Position numbers and translations under genes: made by a program
DNA from: SSEF01 sp964398485
Lineage (GTDB): Bacteria; Patescibacteriota; Minisyncoccia; Moranbacterales; UBA1568
Reading direction: 5' to 3'
Assembly: GCA_964398485.1 (NCBI GenBank)
Contig: CAYNMD010000036.1
Span: forward strand, 1-6,816
Length of the DNA: 6,816 bases
Notes under the pieces: generated by a model
Seen by the model: only the letters and a program-made list of their open reading frames with translations
Databases searched by the model: none
Told to the model about the DNA's origin: nothing
In this document: in pieces, positions 5,065 to 6,816 of the stretch
Numbering within the stretch: position 1 is the stretch's first letter
Layout of the letters: the number at the start of each line of letters is the position of its first letter

Positions 5065-5592
5065 ATGGAACTCCCTCTTTTTGGTAAAGAAAAGGATTAC
5101 CGTCTTGTCCGACCAAAACGGATAGCTGTTTTGGAATGGCTGCGAGCGCTCCGTCACAATCTCCACTGTGAATTTATTCTGCTCTCTGATCAGGCGAGAA
5201 GTAAAGCACGGGAACAGGCTGCTCTCTTCAAAAAGTGGCAAGGAGAAATACTCACATCAACTGATTCCTCACGATGGCTTGCCTGGAAGCAGCACTTGAG
5301 CGGTCGAAAAGCAGCGGAGTATTGCAGACAAGCTTTCGAACGCCTTAGGCAAGGTGGCGTAGGTACGTCTTTTTGGCCATTCATTTTTATGGTCGGTCTC
5401 TTGGCTGGCATCGGAATGAAATACCTTGCTGAAGACACCCTTACTATAGGTTATGATGACTATACCCTGAGCTCTTCGCAAACGCTGTACGATCTCAATG
5501 ATCTCCAGGACCGTTTTGAAACGAGAACACTCCTAGAGACAGAATCATCACTACGCAAGACGTATCCCGCCTGCAACATCCAAGAACCCTAA
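5065..5592 (+). CDS. Hypothetical single-pass membrane protein, 175 aa
   Basis: Unrecognised. The frame has a TAG at 5047-5049, so the ATG at 5065 is the only reasonable start; no Shine-Dalgarno is close. Residues 1-100 are basic and mostly helical (for example PKRIAVLEWLRALRHNL and QARSKAREQAALFKKW) and would be cytoplasmic. A single hydrophobic segment spans about 102-120 (ending GLLAGIGMKY). The last 55 residues are acidic, with one cysteine (C170) near the end, and would face outside by the positive-inside rule. It precedes the thioredoxin-fold gene by 34 bp on the same strand, and both have an N-in, C-out layout, so they are probably co-transcribed and may act together. This link is contextual only. 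No repeats or catalytic motifs are visible. Confidence 0.75.
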   Translation: MELPLFGKEKDYRLVRPKRIAVLEWLRALRHNLHCEFILLSDQARSKAREQAALFKKWQGEILTSTDSSRWLAWKQHLSGRKAAEYCRQAFERLRQGGVGTSFWPFIFMVGLLAGIGMKYLAEDTLTIGYDDYTLSSSQTLYDLNDLQDRFETRTLLETESSLRKTYPACNIQEP

Positions 5593-5626
5593 CATCATTT
5601 GATCAATCACCTATCCTCAAAACCCT

Positions 5627-6688
5627 ATGGAGACTCTACCAAACGATCCACATGAAGAAGTAGCCGCAACTGTTGATAGCCGACTGAAGAATAGTTTTGC
5701 TCTGATCATTCTTCTTGTTGGTCTTTTTGTAGGTAGTCTTTTTGTTGATATTGGTCAGTTGATTACCGGAAGCGGTTTCTCTGGATCAGCGCTCAGAGAG
5801 CAGACTGTACTCGAAACAAGTGGTAAAACGTGGGTAGCTTACACTGATCCGGCTATCAATGTCAGTGTCATAAGCGATGAGACCTGTGTTGATTGTGATC
5901 CAAGTGAAGCACTGCTCTGGATGCGTCGTATTATGCCAACTCTGAGTGCTCACAGAGTAGCCTATGATTCTTTTGAGGGGAAAGAACTGATCATAAAACA
6001 TGGCATTCAGTCTCTACCAGCCTTCGTTTTTTCGAGTGAAGTAGAAAACACTGATTTCTATGCGGAAGCAGGACCACTATTCAAAAAGACTGATGACCAT
6101 CTCTTTTTTGACATGAATAAAATAGGTCTCCCTGTGGGGAAATACCTCCAGGCACCAGAATATCAATCAGGTGATATTCGACTCGGCAATCCAGATGCTG
6201 CGGTTACCGTTACCATCTTTTCTGATTTTGCCTGTGACTATTGCCGTGAACACTTCGGGACGTTCGAGAAGCTGGTAAGTGATTTTGGTGACCGGGTAAA
6301 TTTTGTCTTCAAGCATTTTCCTCTCCCTAATCATCCACAGGCAGAACGAGCTGCTCTCGCCGCAAGCTGTGCTGATGCCGAAGGATCTTTCCTTCCATAT
6401 GCTAAACTTCTTTTTGAAAAACAGGCTGAGTGGGTAAATCGCACTGATAGCACTCAGGCTCTCAAGAATTTTGCCTGGCGCGTCAAGGGAATGAAGGGTC
6501 GTGAATTCGCGCAGTGTCTCGATGAAAAGCGCTTTGAGAGCACGCTCACCAACAATCTCACTATGGCAAATGAGTACAATCTCCAAGCGGCTCCCATGAC
6601 ATTTGTCGGTACTGAATTTGTTAGTGGCGCTGCTCCCAAAGAAGTGCTGGAGGAGCTTATCAAGACAGCTCTCGGCGACACAAACTAG
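5627..6688 (+). CDS. Membrane-anchored protein with two thioredoxin-like domains (DsbA-like C-terminal half)
   Basis: A 353-residue protein with a short cytoplasmic N-terminus and one membrane anchor (about 23-40), placing the rest outside. The first thioredoxin-like domain (about 68-165) has CVDC at 87-90 and a cis-proline candidate in SLPAF (P131). The second (about 180-350) fits the DsbA-like Thioredoxin_4 family: FSDFACDYCREH with the active-site pair C203 and C206, FKHFPLPNHPQAERAA in the helical insertion, and cis-proline P323 in AAPMTFVG. Two further cysteines (C248, C297) lie in the helical part and could form a structural disulfide. DsbA-like proteins oxidise or shuffle disulfides in exported proteins. 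The tandem form may pass electrons between its two CxxC sites, which is inference. No Shine-Dalgarno precedes the ATG, and the gene probably shares a transcript with the 5065 gene. Confidence 0.92.
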   Translation: METLPNDPHEEVAATVDSRLKNSFALIILLVGLFVGSLFVDIGQLITGSGFSGSALREQTVLETSGKTWVAYTDPAINVSVISDETCVDCDPSEALLWMRRIMPTLSAHRVAYDSFEGKELIIKHGIQSLPAFVFSSEVENTDFYAEAGPLFKKTDDHLFFDMNKIGLPVGKYLQAPEYQSGDIRLGNPDAAVTVTIFSDFACDYCREHFGTFEKLVSDFGDRVNFVFKHFPLPNHPQAERAALAASCADAEGSFLPYAKLLFEKQAEWVNRTDSTQALKNFAWRVKGMKGREFAQCLDEKRFESTLTNNLTMANEYNLQAAPMTFVGTEFVSGAAPKEVLEELIKTALGDTN

Positions 6689-6704
6689 TTATTGGCCGAA
6701 AGAA

Positions 6705-6756
6705 GATTCTTTGCTAGTCTACGAAAGGCTGCAGAATCAGTTTTAACTTTGTTTTT
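6705..6756 (+). terminator. Possible imperfect terminator before the tRNA gene
   Basis: GATTCT (6705-6710) pairs with AGAATC (6733-6738). With small bulges, GC, AG and TC on the left pair inward with GGCTGC on the right around the loop TACGAAA. A T-rich but interrupted tract (6741-6756) follows. It lies between the thioredoxin-fold gene and the tRNA gene. The bulges and broken T tract make it weaker than the other two terminators. Confidence 0.4.
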
Positions 6757-6761
6757 CATTT

Positions 6762-6816
6762 GCCGATGTAGCTCAGTTGGTAGAGCAACGCACTCGTAAC
6801 GCGTAGGTCACCAGTT
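6762..6816 (+). tRNA. tRNA-Thr (anticodon CGT), 3' end beyond the window
   Basis: The 5' acceptor strand GCCGATG (6762-6768), the D arm GCTC/GAGC (6771-6774 with 6783-6786) enclosing AGTTGGTA, and the anticodon arm (6788-6804) with loop CTCGTAA are all present. The anticodon CGT at 6795-6797 follows the invariant T and reads ACG (Thr). The start closely matches known bacterial tRNA-Thr(CGT). The window ends at TT of the T loop, so the 3' T-stem strand and acceptor strand are not seen. The pair closing the anticodon loop is A6792 with C6800, a mismatch in an otherwise paired stem. Confidence 0.93.

Noticed and set aside
6167..6586. A 139-residue minus-strand ORF
   Set aside because: It lies wholly within the DsbA-like coding region on the opposite strand, and its length is explained as a shadow of that gene.
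1..6816. Recoding of TGA as glycine (as in Gracilibacteria or Absconditabacteria)
   Set aside because: TGA is rare as a stop here, but the conserved genes have no in-frame TGA and use GGN for glycine throughout.
1..6816. CRISPR array, insertion sequence or phage genes
   Set aside because: No regularly spaced direct repeats, transposase-like or phage-like proteins, or terminal inverted repeats were seen.

Overview
This is a bacterial chromosome segment of intermediate base composition, densely packed with short genes on both strands. Most starts lack a clear Shine-Dalgarno sequence, and several candidate promoter -10 elements lie very close to the start codon. Four of the larger proteins look membrane-anchored or secreted. 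The mix (tandem thioredoxin-fold anchored protein, stand-alone ferric-reductase-like membrane domain, many small unknown proteins) resembles candidate-phylum bacteria of the Patescibacteria type. That placement is an inference of low confidence. The standard bacterial code fits: conserved genes read through without in-frame TGA, and glycine is encoded by GGN.

Layout. Positions 1-669 (+) hold the 3' part of a ferric-reductase-like, haem-binding membrane protein. It is followed by a small YgaP-type (DUF2892) membrane protein (699-932) and a strong intrinsic terminator (956-990). A minus-strand block follows: a small soluble unknown protein (1328-1014), a minus-strand terminator (1402-1367), a tiny His/Cys/Pro-rich ORF (1611-1408) and a small two-helix membrane protein (1834-1595). 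The last two look like one operon read from a promoter around 1889-1861. That promoter overlaps, back to back, a plus-strand promoter for engB (1925-2500), the ribosome-assembly GTPase.

Next come two divergent extracytoplasmic genes whose starts lie only 13 bp apart: a membrane-anchored metallophosphoesterase with altered metal-site motifs (3608-2520, minus) and a secreted right-handed beta-helix protein (3622 onward, plus). The beta-helix gene is interrupted at a run of nine A residues (4613-4621). Removing one A would join it to a downstream open frame that has no credible start of its own, giving a protein of about 455 residues with a charged, helical C-terminal region.

The right part holds a single-pass membrane protein of unknown function (5065-5592) and a membrane-anchored protein with two thioredoxin-like domains (5627-6688). 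The second of these has a DsbA-like CxxC site. A possible terminator and the 5' part of a tRNA-Thr(CGT) gene, cut by the window edge, close the segment.

How the genes may work together (inference): the metallophosphoesterase and the beta-helix protein both carry several cysteines in regions predicted to lie outside the membrane, so the thioredoxin-fold protein could serve them as an oxidant or isomerase. The haem-type membrane protein at the left end could belong to the same extracytoplasmic redox economy. Nothing in the window proves either link. The most notable point is the A9 frameshift in the beta-helix gene.
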